The notes: a model not told the origin generated them from the sequence alone. DNA of 33,870 bases from DSAR01 sp034437315 (GCA_034437315.1 DAOTUC010000306.1:1-33870), one strand, 5' to 3'. Shown: positions 7,411 through 16,012, numbered from the stretch's first letter. Numbers and translations are program-made.

Positions 7411-8460
7411 TCATACTGGGCGTGGATGTCGTTGGCGTAGTTGCCCGCAGCCCGCTTTGATGTCCAGCCCCCGCCGCACGCGGACGGTGCAGGGGACGCC
7501 GTGACGTTCCAGGGCGGCGATGAAAGTCTCCGTCGCGACGGCGCTGCTCCTCTCTCCCGCGTAGCGTCGGGTGGGGTTGAGAGGAATCAGGTTGACGTGG
7601 GCCAGGATGCCGGTCAGCCGGGCGGCGAGCGCCTGGGCCTGGGTGGGCGTGTCGTTGATTCCCGCGATCAGCGCCCACTCGAAGCTGACCCGCCGTCCAG
7701 TGCGCTCGACGTATTCGTGACACGCCTCAAACAGGGCGTCCAACCCGTAACGCCGGTTGATGGGAACGAGCTGGTTGCGCAACCGGTCGGTGGCGGCGTG
7801 CAGCGAAACGGCTAACGTGATCTGGAGGCCCTCCTTCGCCAACCGCTGAATGCCGGGCGTGACGCCGACGGTCGAGAGGGTGATGTGGCGTTGGCCCAGG
7901 TTGACCCCCGCGTGGTCGTTCAGGCGGCGGATGGCTTCCAGCGTGTGCTCGTAATTGAGCAGCGGTTCCCCCATGCCCATCAACACGACGTTGGAGAGGC
8001 GCTCGTCCTCACCCCGAGCTTGAAGCGCGAAATGGAGCGCCTGGGCGACGATCTCACCGCTCGTCAGATCCCGCCGGAATCCCATCTGACCGGTGGCGCA
8101 GAAGGGACAGCCCAGGGCGCAACCGACCTGGGTCGAGATGCAGGCGGTGTGTCGCGTCTCGTAATGCATCAGCACCGCCTCGACCGTTTCGCCGTCCGCC
8201 AATTGCAGGAGATCCTTGCGCGTCCGGCCGTCGGGGGAGCGAATCGAGTCGACGACTTGAGGCGCGCCGACGATAGTCTTTTGGGCCAGCGTCTCCCGCA
8301 GCGACTTGGGCAGATTGCTCATCTGCTCGAAATCGGTCGCCAGGTGGACGTACAACCATTCCCAGAGCTGCTTCGCCCGGTAACTGGGCTGGCCCAACTC
8401 CTTTAAGAGCGCTTGCAGTTCCGGGAAGCTCAGGTCGTAAAGGCAGGTTGTGGGCGTCAT
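7411..8460 (-). CDS. rlmN: Dual-specificity 23S rRNA/tRNA methyltransferase RlmN
   Basis: RlmN is a radical SAM enzyme that methylates C2 of A2503 in 23S rRNA and A37 of some tRNAs. The [4Fe-4S] cluster motif CxxxCxxC reads CALGCPFC at about residues 114-121. Other family blocks are YRAKQLWEWLY near the start, GMGEPLLN in the middle and the C-terminal RRGLDIKAGCGQL, which carries the conserved cysteine that accepts the intermediate. I chose the ATG at 8460 because GGAGG lies 11 bases upstream. An in-frame ATG at 8502 overlapping the previous gene is possible but lacks a Shine-Dalgarno box. It forms a unit with the upstream MobA-HAD gene. Confidence 0.94.
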   Translation of the reverse strand: MTPTTCLYDLSFPELQALLKELGQPSYRAKQLWEWLYVHLATDFEQMSNLPKSLRETLAQKTIVGAPQVVDSIRSPDGRTRKDLLQLADGETVEAVLMHYETRHTACISTQVGCALGCPFCATGQMGFRRDLTSGEIVAQALHFALQARGEDERLSNVVLMGMGEPLLNYEHTLEAIRRLNDHAGVNLGQRHITLSTVGVTPGIQRLAKEGLQITLAVSLHAATDRLRNQLVPINRRYGLDALFEACHEYVERTGRRVSFEWALIAGINDTPTQAQALAARLTGILAHVNLIPLNPTRRYAGERSSAVATETFIAALERHGVPCTVRVRRGLDIKAGCGQLRQRHPRPV

Positions 8461-8490
8461 AACTGGGATGGCCTCCAATGCTTGTTTTTT

Positions 8491-8519
8491 GTCATCTGTC
8501 ATTTGTCGTTACGTCATTC
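8491..8519. repeat. Degenerate heptamer repeat GTCATCT
   Basis: Consecutive heptamers GTCATCT, GTCATTT and GTCGTTA, then after one base GTCATTC, span the junction of the MobA-HAD gene and rlmN. They encode the last residues of the fusion protein (NDVTTNDR) and part of the optional rlmN start region. Confidence 0.5.
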
Positions 8520-9922
8520 TTCCGATCCAGGATCCGCACGAGGTGGGCGAGATCATCACACACCAGGTCGGGTTGGTGGGGTGAGCTTGCGAGATCAGCC
8601 CGTTGGGCGATGCCGGAGAGGAGGAGGACGGTTGTGAGGCCGGCGTTGATCCCCCCGGCGATGTCGGTTTCGAGCCGGTCGCCGATGACGGCGGCGGTTT
8701 CAGGGCGGGCTTGCATCCGACGCAGCGCTTCCTGGTACATCCACGCTCCCGGCTTGCCGACGACGGTGGGCGCGACGCCGGTCGTTGCCTCCAGCGCGGC
8801 CAATTGCGCCCCGTTGCCCGGCACAGGACCGCGCTCGGTGGGGTAGCTCTTGTCCGGGTTGGCGCCCAAAAACTCGGCCCCCCGGTGAATGAGCAAGGCG
8901 GCGGTGGATAACTTCTCCCACGTCAGCTGGCGATCCCACCCGACGACGACGTAGGCCGCCTTCTCCGCCGTCAACTCGAAATCCCGTTCCGCCAGGGCGC
9001 GGCGCATCCCCTCCTCGCCGATGACGTAGACGCGGGCGCCGGGTGGGGCGACGTCGGCTAAATAGGCGGCGCTCGCCTGGGCGGAGGTCAAGATGTGCGC
9101 CGGGTCGATCTCGACGCCGAAACGGGCCAGCTTGTCCGCGTACTGCGCCGGCAGACGGCTGGCGTTATTGGTCGCCAGGATGAAGTCGACGCCCCGTTCT
9201 CGAATGAAGGCGAAGAAGTCCTGGAGACCGGGCAGCGCTTTGTCTCCGCGCCACAGGACGCCGTCCATATCCACGATCAAGTGACGGATTGAGCCGATCT
9301 GCGGCCCGTCTTCTGGACCGGCGTACCGTTTTTTCAGCCGCTCGTAATCCGCGCGGGTGTCCACGTCGGACAATATGTCGGGATTGTCCACTTCGACGGC
9401 GACGACGCTATTCGTGTAGCGAGAAATGAGCACGCGCCCCCCTTTGTCGCCGCTGACCTCGGCCAGTTCCGGGAACAGCTGTCGCGCGAACAGCGCCGGC
9501 GTGCCCCTGCGCCCGGCGTGGGCGGGATGGACGATGGGCGCGCCGGTCTCGCGGAAGCGCTCCACCAGCGCGCGGAGCAGATCGGCGCTCACGAGCGGCT
9601 GGTCGCATTGCAGGAAGATAGCCGCGGGCGTATCGGGGGGCAGGGCGGCGAGACCGACCTGGACGGATCCGCTCAGGCCGGCCTCCCAGCGCCAGTTCAT
9701 CACCGTCTGTACCGGCGTCTGTGCGGGGAGCGTCCCCAGCGTTTGCCTGGCGGCTTCGGCCTGGCTGCCCAGAACGACGATCACCGGATCGAGCCCCGCC
9801 TGTAGAGCGGTGCGCGTCACGTGACGCAGCAGCGGGCCGCCGCGCCAATCGAGCAGTTGTTTCGCTTCGCCGAAGCGAGTCGACGCGCCAGCAGCCAGGA
9901 TGACAGCAGCGATTTTTTCCAA
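8492..9922 (-). CDS. MobA-like nucleotidyltransferase fused to HAD-IIA phosphatase
   Basis: The 476-residue protein has two clear halves. Residues ~1-200 are a MobA/MocA-type NTP transferase: LAAGASTRFG at about 9-18, the Mg-binding CDQP segment in the middle, and a GDKGGR loop. Residues ~213-470 are a HAD-superfamily IIA (NagD-like) phosphatase: DMDGVLWRG at about 218-226 with the catalytic Asp pair, an ATNNAS motif II, and GDRLETDIAGG as motif IV. I chose TTG at 9922 because AAGGGGG lies nine bases upstream and the protein then begins right at the domain. The natural substrates are unknown; molybdenum-cofactor cytidylyl transfer is only one option. Co-transcribed with rlmN. Confidence 0.85.
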   Translation of the reverse strand: MEKIAAVILAAGASTRFGEAKQLLDWRGGPLLRHVTRTALQAGLDPVIVVLGSQAEAARQTLGTLPAQTPVQTVMNWRWEAGLSGSVQVGLAALPPDTPAAIFLQCDQPLVSADLLRALVERFRETGAPIVHPAHAGRRGTPALFARQLFPELAEVSGDKGGRVLISRYTNSVVAVEVDNPDILSDVDTRADYERLKKRYAGPEDGPQIGSIRHLIVDMDGVLWRGDKALPGLQDFFAFIRERGVDFILATNNASRLPAQYADKLARFGVEIDPAHILTSAQASAAYLADVAPPGARVYVIGEEGMRRALAERDFELTAEKAAYVVVGWDRQLTWEKLSTAALLIHRGAEFLGANPDKSYPTERGPVPGNGAQLAALEATTGVAPTVVGKPGAWMYQEALRRMQARPETAAVIGDRLETDIAGGINAGLTTVLLLSGIAQRADLASSPHQPDLVCDDLAHLVRILDRKNDVTTNDR

Positions 9923-9940
9923 GACCCCAATCCCCCTTAC

Positions 9941-9969
9941 CACTTGCAACTTGCCCACTTGCCACTTGC
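9941..9969. repeat. Degenerate heptamer repeat CACTTGC
   Basis: Units CACTTGC, AACTTGC, (C)CACTTGC and CACTTGC follow one another with a period of seven and one extra base. They fall in the predicted 5' leader of the minus-strand MobA-HAD gene, between its promoter and its start codon. Confidence 0.55.
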
Positions 9970-9979
9970 ACACTCACCT

Positions 9980-10008
9980 ATTGTATCCCAAGATGGGAGC
10001 GTGGGCAA
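9980..10008 (-). promoter_or_regulatory. Promoter of the MobA-HAD/rlmN unit
   Basis: Read on the minus strand, TTGCCC and TACAAT are 17 bases apart. The start codon is about 50 bases downstream. The -35 box is the first member of the adjacent GGCAAGGCC repeat array. Confidence 0.7.
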
Positions 10009-10056
10009 GGCCCGCGGCAAGGCCGCGGCAAGGCCGCGCTTGCCACGCTTGCCACC
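10003..10056. repeat. GGCAAGGCCGC tandem array with inverted CGCTTGCCA copies
   Basis: Three copies of an 11-12 base unit (GGCAAGGCCCGC, then GGCAAGGCCGC twice) are followed by two inverted 9-base units GCTTGCCAC. The block can fold into a strong hairpin. Both flanking promoters take their -35 boxes from it. Confidence 0.7.
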
Positions 10057-10068
10057 CTCAGCTATAAT
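10040..10068 (+). promoter_or_regulatory. Promoter of the glycosyltransferase cluster
   Basis: TTGCCA at 10040-10045 and a consensus TATAAT at 10063-10068 are separated by 17 bases. The GT2 start is 28 bases further on. It is divergent from the promoter at 9980-10008. Confidence 0.8.
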
Positions 10069-10096
10069 GCGCCCACTGTGTGATGTGGAGGTGATA

Positions 10097-10828
10097 ATGC
10101 AACTTTCAGTGTTGATACCGGTTTACAATGAGATGGGAACCATCGCCGAGATCGTGCACCGCGTCCGGGCGGTGAAATTGGCGACGCCGGTCGGGTTTGG
10201 GCCGGAAAATGGGACGACGGTCGAGTTTGACCGGCAGATCGTCATCGTGGACGACGGCTCGACCGATGGGACGCGGGAGTTTCTGCAAACGCTGGACGGC
10301 TTTCCCGATATGACCATCATATTCCACGAGCAGAATCAGGGCAAGGGGGCGGCAGTGCGCACGGCGCTCCAGCACGCCACGGGGGACGTGATGTTGATCC
10401 AGGACGCCGACCTGGAGTACGACCCCCGCGAATACCCCGCGCTTTTGCAGCCCATCGTGGAGCAGCGCTCGCAGGTGGTCTACGGTTCCCGCTTCCGCGG
10501 CGGGCCGACCAAGGCCATGTTCTTCTGGCACATGCTGGGGAATCGTTTCCTCACCCTGGTGACCAACGTGTTATACAACACCATTCTCTCCGATATGGAG
10601 ACCTGTTACAAGGTCTTCACCCGCGAGGTGGCCGAGCAACTCGATTTGAAGGCCAGCGGGTGGGGATTCGACCCGGAGATCACGGCCCAGATTCTCCGGC
10701 GCGGGTATCGCATTTACGAGGTGCCCATCTCCTACACAGGCCGGGAGTTCGAGGAGGGGAAGAAAGTCAGTTGGCGCGATGGTTTCACGGTGCTGTGGAC
10801 GTTGCTCAAGTATCGCGTCATCGGGTAG
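10097..10828 (+). CDS. Family 2 glycosyltransferase, polyprenyl-phosphate type (DPM1-like)
   Basis: The 243-residue protein is a cytosolic GT-A enzyme that probably moves a sugar from a nucleotide donor to polyprenyl phosphate on the inner membrane face. SVLIPVYNE is at residues 3-11, followed by IVIVDDGSTDGT, the metal-binding DADLEYDP and a C-terminal VPISYTGREFEEGKKVSW segment typical of dolichol-phosphate mannose synthases. There are no C-terminal membrane helices, so it is the short soluble form. I chose the ATG at 10097 because TGGAGGTGATA precedes it; the longer frame reads through the promoter. The next two genes encode large membrane proteins that could use the lipid-linked sugar. 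Confidence 0.9.
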   Translation: MQLSVLIPVYNEMGTIAEIVHRVRAVKLATPVGFGPENGTTVEFDRQIVIVDDGSTDGTREFLQTLDGFPDMTIIFHEQNQGKGAAVRTALQHATGDVMLIQDADLEYDPREYPALLQPIVEQRSQVVYGSRFRGGPTKAMFFWHMLGNRFLTLVTNVLYNTILSDMETCYKVFTREVAEQLDLKASGWGFDPEITAQILRRGYRIYEVPISYTGREFEEGKKVSWRDGFTVLWTLLKYRVIG

Positions 10829-12354
10829 ATGTACGCCGGTGGCTTTTGACGGCGATTCTACTGGTCGCCTGGTTGGCGCGGATGCCGCCGATGACGGCCA
10901 ATCGCTTTCACGCCGACGAGGCGCTGTATGGCTATTGGGGCCTGCTGATTGGGCGCGGGCGGGATCCGTGGTTGACCGGCGGCCCGGCCTATAAACCGCC
11001 GTTGCTCCCTTACCTGATCGCCGGGGCGCAGATGCTCTTTGGCGACGCCGAGTTCACGGTGCGGATGCCGGGGTTGGCGGCCGGCTTGCTCACGGTCGCC
11101 CTGACGGCCGCATTGGCCCGCGCGCTGTATCACGACCGGTGGGCGGGCCTGTGGGCCGCCGCCGGCGTGGCGCTCTCTCCCTACGGGATTCTGTTCTCCG
11201 CGACCGCTTTCACCGATCCGCCGATGGTGATGTTGGGCCTGGCAGGATGCGTGGCTGCCGCCCGCGGTCGGCCCGGATGGGCGGGCCTGTGGGTGGGGTT
11301 GGCCTGCGCGGCCAAACAGACCGGGGCGGCGTGGCTGCCGTTGGCGCTGGCGCTCTACGGCCTGCGGGCCGGCGAGCGCCGGGGTTGGGCGCGGATGCTC
11401 GCCGCCTGGGCGTCGATTCTGGCGTTGATATTCGGTTGGGACGCGATTCGAGTCCTGAACGGCGGCGAGAGTTTCTGGCAAACGGGCGTGACCGGGTACG
11501 GCGGCTTGCGCCTGATTTGGCCGCAGGCGCTATGGCCCCGCTTGCGCGCGTGGATCGCGCTGGTCCGTTATTTCTTTGTCTCGCCGCTCTTGCATGGGGT
11601 CTTGCCCCTGGGTGGATTGGCGCTGGCGTGGTTGGCCCTGTGGCGTCGTCCGCTTGCAGAGTCGCCTGCCCAAGGCGCCGCTTTCACGGGGCCGCTCGGG
11701 CGCTATACGGCGGCCTCCTTGGCCGATCTGCTCCTCATCGCCTTCGCGCTCGTCTATTTTCTGTTCCATTGGTTACTCGCTTTCCCGGTCTGGGATCGCT
11801 ATCTGTTGCCCCTGCTCCCGGTGGTCGCTGTGCTTCTGGGGCGCGCCCTCGCGGTGTGGGCCGGCGGGATGGGATGGCTTGTCGATCGCCTGACGGGTGG
11901 ACGCCGGGCTGTCGCGCTATCCTGTACAGCGCTGCTCATCGGCGCGCTGGCGACGCCCGCCTGGCGCGCGGCCCACAGTCGCTATCCGGTCGGGGGCGAG
12001 CATTGGGCCTACGATGGGATAGATCAGGCGGTCGATTTCCTGCGCGGCGCGCCGGCGGGGAGCGTGCTTTACCATCACTGGCTAGGCTGGCATTACGCCT
12101 ATTACCTGTTCGACGCGCCGCTCTACCAGGCCTATTGGCCGACGCCGGCCTGGTTGGCCCAGGACGTGCAGGCGTTTGGTGAGCGCGAACCGCGATACAT
12201 CGTGTTCCCCTCCTGGGAATCACCGGCCCGGATCGCCCATGCGTTGGACGGTGTGGGGTATGGATTGACGCCGGTGTTGGAGACGACGCGGCGCGATGGC
12301 GCCCATTCCTTCACGGTTTACCGTATCCTCCCCCTGCCCGACGCCGACCAATGA
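10795..12354 (+). CDS. GT-C membrane glycosyltransferase (PMT/ArnT-like, family 39 type)
   Basis: This is a polytopic membrane protein of about 519 residues, with roughly ten hydrophobic helices. The first extracytoplasmic loop carries HADEALYGYWG, matching the acidic catalytic DE-type motif of polyprenyl-phosphate-sugar-dependent transferases (PMT_2/ArnT). KPPLLPYL follows, as in that family. It likely moves sugars from a lipid carrier to protein or lipid outside the membrane. The start is uncertain: GTG at 10795 gives a basic RHRVDVRRW leader before helix 1, and TTG at 10846 would begin inside that leader. It overlaps the GT2 gene by 34 bp and the next gene by four, so the three are probably one unit. 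Confidence 0.82.
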   Translation: MDVAQVSRHRVDVRRWLLTAILLVAWLARMPPMTANRFHADEALYGYWGLLIGRGRDPWLTGGPAYKPPLLPYLIAGAQMLFGDAEFTVRMPGLAAGLLTVALTAALARALYHDRWAGLWAAAGVALSPYGILFSATAFTDPPMVMLGLAGCVAAARGRPGWAGLWVGLACAAKQTGAAWLPLALALYGLRAGERRGWARMLAAWASILALIFGWDAIRVLNGGESFWQTGVTGYGGLRLIWPQALWPRLRAWIALVRYFFVSPLLHGVLPLGGLALAWLALWRRPLAESPAQGAAFTGPLGRYTAASLADLLLIAFALVYFLFHWLLAFPVWDRYLLPLLPVVAVLLGRALAVWAGGMGWLVDRLTGGRRAVALSCTALLIGALATPAWRAAHSRYPVGGEHWAYDGIDQAVDFLRGAPAGSVLYHHWLGWHYAYYLFDAPLYQAYWPTPAWLAQDVQAFGEREPRYIVFPSWESPARIAHALDGVGYGLTPVLETTRRDGAHSFTVYRILPLPDADQ

Positions 12355-15347
12355 GTGAGAGAGACGACCTGCGATACGCGATACGCGATAAGCGACACAC
12401 GATGAAACGACCTGATTTCAAACGCACATATGCCTCTGGCGCTCGCTCCCTGTTGCGCGACGGGGCGGCGCTCGTTTCGCTGTGGCTCTTGGTGTTGATC
12501 TGCTACTGGCGCATTGCGTTGGCGGGGCGTGTGTTGGCCGGCGGCGACGTCTTCACCTATTTCTACCCCTATTGGGCGGAGGCGACGCGGGCTGTGGCGG
12601 CGGGGCGCTTGCCGTTGTGGAACCCGCACCTCTTTATGGGCGCGCCGTTTCTCGCCAACAGTCAGGTCGGCTTTTTTTATCCCCTTAACCAGCTCCTGTG
12701 GCGTCTCTTCCCGGCCCATCGCTCAATTCACTTGACCATCGTGGTCCATCTGGGCCTGGCGGCCTCGTTCGGTTATCTCTGGGCGCGCCTCTCGTTGCGA
12801 CGGGGGCGGGCCGGCGCGTGGACGGTCGGCGCGATCCTGGCGCTGGGCGGTTACCTGGGGGCCCAGGTGGAACACGTCAATCAGTTGCAGGGAATGGCCT
12901 GGTTTCCGTTGACCCTGCTGTTGTACGACCGGGCGGTGTACGCCGCAGACCGGCGGCGGCGCGGGGCGATTTCGGTCTCTCTGGCATTGGCCGTCGTTGT
13001 GGCCTTGATCCTGTTGGCCGGGCACACCCAGACCGCCTTCATCTCGCTGGCGGGGCTGGCGATTTATGGGCTTCTGCCGGCGACTGCCTGTGGCTCGCGG
13101 GGATGGCTGACGGGCGGCCTGGGACGCGCGGCTGTTTGGCTAGCTGTCGCCCTCCTGGGCGCTATGCTCGCGGCGGCGCAGTTGGCGCCGACCTGGGAAC
13201 TCTCCCGCTTCTCCATCCGCGCCGCTGGATTACCCTTCAACGAGCGTGTCTCCTTCTCCCTTTCACCCTTCTACCTGGGCCGTGCCTTATTGCCGGCCTT
13301 CGGCGAGACGATCCCGCCGACCCATATCGAGTACGTGGCCTACGTCGGGTTGGCGGGGCTGGCGTTGGCGTGTGTCGGGGGACGGCGTGACTGGATGGCG
13401 TGGCGGTCGCGGCCCGACCTCAGGCCCGACTCCAGGCCCTATCTGCTGCTGGCGGCGGGGCTGTTCCTGGCGCTCGGCCGCTACAATCCGCTCTATCTGC
13501 TGCTGGCCCGATTCGCGCCCGGGTTCGCGCATTTCCGAGCGCCCGCCCGCTGGTTGTGGCTCTACGTCGTCGGGACGGCGGCGGTCGCGGGCCATGGGGC
13601 CGACGCGCTTTTTCAGATGCGATTGACCCGGCAGACGGGCCACCGCTGGCTCCTGCTGACGGTCGGCCCGCTGCTCGCTTTGATGGGCTGGGCCGTCGTG
13701 GGAGCGCAAATCGACCTCTCGGGTGCGACCCGCTCGCCGGTGGGGTGGACGACCAGCCTGGGCTGGGGGGCAGCGCTGGCCTTGACGATCGGGCTTTTGT
13801 GGCTTCTGAATAGACGCCCATCCCGCATCGCTGGAGTGGGCCTGTTGATCCTGCTGGCGGCGGAGCTCCTGGTCGCCGGTTCGACGCTGCCGCACAGCCG
13901 GGCGACCGCGCCCCAGGCTTTTACCGATCTGCGGCCGGCTATCGCGCACCTGTTGGCCGACGCGGCGTTTGAGCCGGCGACGGCGACGCGCTTTATCAGC
14001 ATGTCGGACATCACCTTCGACCCCGGCGACCTGGGCGAGATCAACGTCATCTACGGCGGGGCTGGGGCCTCCCCGCCGCAGCTTTCCGCCGCGGCATTGT
14101 ACGATTACATCGTGGCGGTCAAGCAGAAGGAGGTGCTTTCTCCCAACACGCCGCTGGCCTTCGGCGTGCGCGCGGTCGATGGATACGATGGCGGGGTGTT
14201 GCCGCTCGCCCGTTACGTCACCCTCCAACGCCTCTTTCTGGACGAGGACGCGGTCTCGATGGACGGGCGCTTGCGCGAGAACCTGCGGGCGATCCCCGAC
14301 GGCCGCTGGTTGAACCTGTTTGGCGTGCGTTACGTCATCACCGACAAGCTCCGCGACGCCTGGCTCGACGACGTGTTCTACGATCTCCAGTTCAGGGCGC
14401 GTTTGTCGGCCGGCGAGACGGCGGCGGTCGCTCACATCCCCGCCTTCGAGGCGACGGCGCTGGGGCTGGTCTGGCATTGGGAGGGCGAGGAGGATGCGCC
14501 GCTCGTCGGCGCGGTCGAGGTGGGTTTCCGTGGCGGCGTGACGCAGACGTTCGCCCTGCGTGGAGAGCGGGGCGAGGCCGACGGCGTGACGCGCCTGCGT
14601 TGGTCGCCGGCGATGGAAGCGGCGGCGGTGACGGTGCGCGGCGCTGCGGCCCATGGCGAACTCATCGTGCGGGGTGTGAGCCTGATCGACGAGCGGACGG
14701 GCGATTTCCAGGCTTTGACGCTCTCCGATCGGGGGCGTTTCCGGCTGGTCCATTCCGGCGATGTCAAAATCTACGAGAATCTGGACGTGTCGCCGAGGCC
14801 GTTCTTCGTCCATCGGGCCGTGCGCACTGAGGACGACGAGGCGGCGCTGGCGCTGATGCGGGACGAGGCCTTCGACCCGGCGGAAACGGTGGTGTTGGCC
14901 GCGGGCGAGGGGGCGCTGCTGGCGACAGAACCGGCCGGCGCACGCGACCAGCCGTCGATCCGCGTGTTGCGCGACGAGCCGGAGACGGTGGTGGTCGAGG
15001 TGGAGAGCGACGCGCCAGGTTACCTCGTTTTATCGGATGCCTGGTTGCCGGGCTGGCTGGCGTCGGTCGACGGCGAGCCGGCGGTGTTGCAACGGGCGGA
15101 CGTGCTGTTCCGGGCGGTCGCGTTGGAGGCGGGCCGCCATCGCGTCGCGTTCACCTATCGCCCCGCGAGCGTGCTCCTTGGGCGATGGATCAGCATTCTG
15201 GGCGTGACCATCGCGGCGCTGACCTGGATCCTGGGACGAACGTATGACACACTTGCACACTTGAGATGTGGTTTATTGTCCAAAGATGGAGGCGGTGCTA
15301 TAATAAAACAGTGTTTGGATCAGAAGAATAGAGAGGGGGTAAAATGA
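12351..15347 (+). CDS. Large YfhO-like polytopic membrane protein
   Basis: The protein has 998 residues. About twelve membrane helices in the first half follow the YfhO pattern (GGDVFTYFYPYW and WNPHLFMGAPFLANSQ near residues 64-108). A large soluble extracytoplasmic part of about 450 residues follows, with an Ig-like beta-rich region (DAPGYLVLSDAWLPGW), then a final helix near 940-960. YfhO proteins are GT-C-like and assist glycosylation of teichoic acid or glycolipid in Firmicutes; the exact substrate here is unknown. The first ATG overlaps the previous stop (ATGA). A later ATG at 12402 lies just after a heptamer repeat that encodes RYAIRDKRHT. The last ~30 codons contain the next gene's promoter. 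Confidence 0.85.
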   Translation: MSERDDLRYAIRDKRHTMKRPDFKRTYASGARSLLRDGAALVSLWLLVLICYWRIALAGRVLAGGDVFTYFYPYWAEATRAVAAGRLPLWNPHLFMGAPFLANSQVGFFYPLNQLLWRLFPAHRSIHLTIVVHLGLAASFGYLWARLSLRRGRAGAWTVGAILALGGYLGAQVEHVNQLQGMAWFPLTLLLYDRAVYAADRRRRGAISVSLALAVVVALILLAGHTQTAFISLAGLAIYGLLPATACGSRGWLTGGLGRAAVWLAVALLGAMLAAAQLAPTWELSRFSIRAAGLPFNERVSFSLSPFYLGRALLPAFGETIPPTHIEYVAYVGLAGLALACVGGRRDWMAWRSRPDLRPDSRPYLLLAAGLFLALGRYNPLYLLLARFAPGFAHFRAPARWLWLYVVGTAAVAGHGADALFQMRLTRQTGHRWLLLTVGPLLALMGWAVVGAQIDLSGATRSPVGWTTSLGWGAALALTIGLLWLLNRRPSRIAGVGLLILLAAELLVAGSTLPHSRATAPQAFTDLRPAIAHLLADAAFEPATATRFISMSDITFDPGDLGEINVIYGGAGASPPQLSAAALYDYIVAVKQKEVLSPNTPLAFGVRAVDGYDGGVLPLARYVTLQRLFLDEDAVSMDGRLRENLRAIPDGRWLNLFGVRYVITDKLRDAWLDDVFYDLQFRARLSAGETAAVAHIPAFEATALGLVWHWEGEEDAPLVGAVEVGFRGGVTQTFALRGERGEADGVTRLRWSPAMEAAAVTVRGAAAHGELIVRGVSLIDERTGDFQALTLSDRGRFRLVHSGDVKIYENLDVSPRPFFVHRAVRTEDDEAALALMRDEAFDPAETVVLAAGEGALLATEPAGARDQPSIRVLRDEPETVVVEVESDAPGYLVLSDAWLPGWLASVDGEPAVLQRADVLFRAVALEAGRHRVAFTYRPASVLLGRWISILGVTIAALTWILGRTYDTLAHLRCGLLSKDGGGAIIKQCLDQKNREGVK
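12371..12398. repeat. Degenerate heptamer repeat GCGATAC, copy 1
   Basis: Four heptamers, GCGATAC, GCGATAC, GCGATAA and GCGACAC, lie head to tail inside the 5' end of the YfhO-like gene. The same heptamers recur at 20915-20956; the two places share 21 identical bases. Confidence 0.7.
15276..15304 (+). promoter_or_regulatory. Promoter of the AmaP gene
   Basis: TTGTCC at 15276-15281 and a perfect TATAAT at 15299-15304 are spaced by 17 bases. It lies inside the 3' end of the YfhO-like coding region, 40 bases before the AmaP start, so AmaP can be expressed separately. Confidence 0.75.
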
Positions 15348-16012
15348 ATACGCTGAATCGGATGGTGCTCGTGATTTTTCTGCTGTTGAGTATCGTTGTC
15401 TGTACGCTGACGTTGGTGGCGCCGTTGCCGGTCCTGCAATTGTTCGTCGATCAGGCCCGGATGCTGCTGGACTTTCTCGAACGCCTGCAATGGTTCGTGC
15501 GTGTGCCGGCAGGTATCCTCATCGCCCTGATTTTGGACGCGATTTTCGTCTTCTTGATCTTCCTGGAAGTGCGCAAGTCGTCCAAGAAGTCGATCCAGGT
15601 CGAGAAGACGGAGGGGGGCGAGGTGCAGATCAGTGTCGCTTCCATCGCTGACCGGCTTCATTATGAGGTGGATCAATTGTCCGGCGTCTTAAAGGTTAAG
15701 CCACAAGTTTCCGGCAAACGAGGGGGCGTCGTCGTCGAGTTGGATGTGGAGACGACGGCCAAGATCAGCGTGCCGGAGAAATCGGCCGAGATTTTGGACG
15801 CAGCGCGGATGGTTGTCGAGGATAAGATGGGACTTAAATTGGCCCAACCGCCGCGCGTCAATCTGCGGGCGATGCCATATCCCAAGACGAAGAAATCGGC
15901 GAGTCAACGGGAGCGAGAAACCGAGCAGGAGATGAGCCCGACGGAGACGCCGCCCTCGTCCCCTGATGAGGTCGGCGGCGGCGAGGATGAAAATTTGACC
16001 GCTTTTGATTAG
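15344..16012 (+). CDS. amaP: Alkaline shock response membrane anchor protein AmaP
   Basis: The 222-residue protein has two N-terminal membrane helices (about 7-29 and 52-74), followed by a cytosolic domain with the Asp23-like pattern (GGEVQISVASIADRL, then GGVVVELDVETTAKISVP). The tail after about 180 is charged and Pro/Ser-rich. AmaP anchors Asp23-type proteins to the membrane in Staphylococcus; an Asp23 homologue is encoded at 6579-6938. I chose the ATG at 15344 because AGAGAGGGGG precedes it. It overlaps the preceding stop by four bases but has its own promoter, and a strong terminator follows. Confidence 0.85.
   Translation: MNTLNRMVLVIFLLLSIVVCTLTLVAPLPVLQLFVDQARMLLDFLERLQWFVRVPAGILIALILDAIFVFLIFLEVRKSSKKSIQVEKTEGGEVQISVASIADRLHYEVDQLSGVLKVKPQVSGKRGGVVVELDVETTAKISVPEKSAEILDAARMVVEDKMGLKLAQPPRVNLRAMPYPKTKKSASQRERETEQEMSPTETPPSSPDEVGGGEDENLTAFD

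Noticed and set aside
13287..14813. Long minus-strand frame of 508 codons opposite the YfhO-like gene
   Set aside because: The product is Arg/Gln/His-rich, typical for the antisense frame of GC-rich coding DNA, and the plus-strand protein has clear membrane helices and family motifs.
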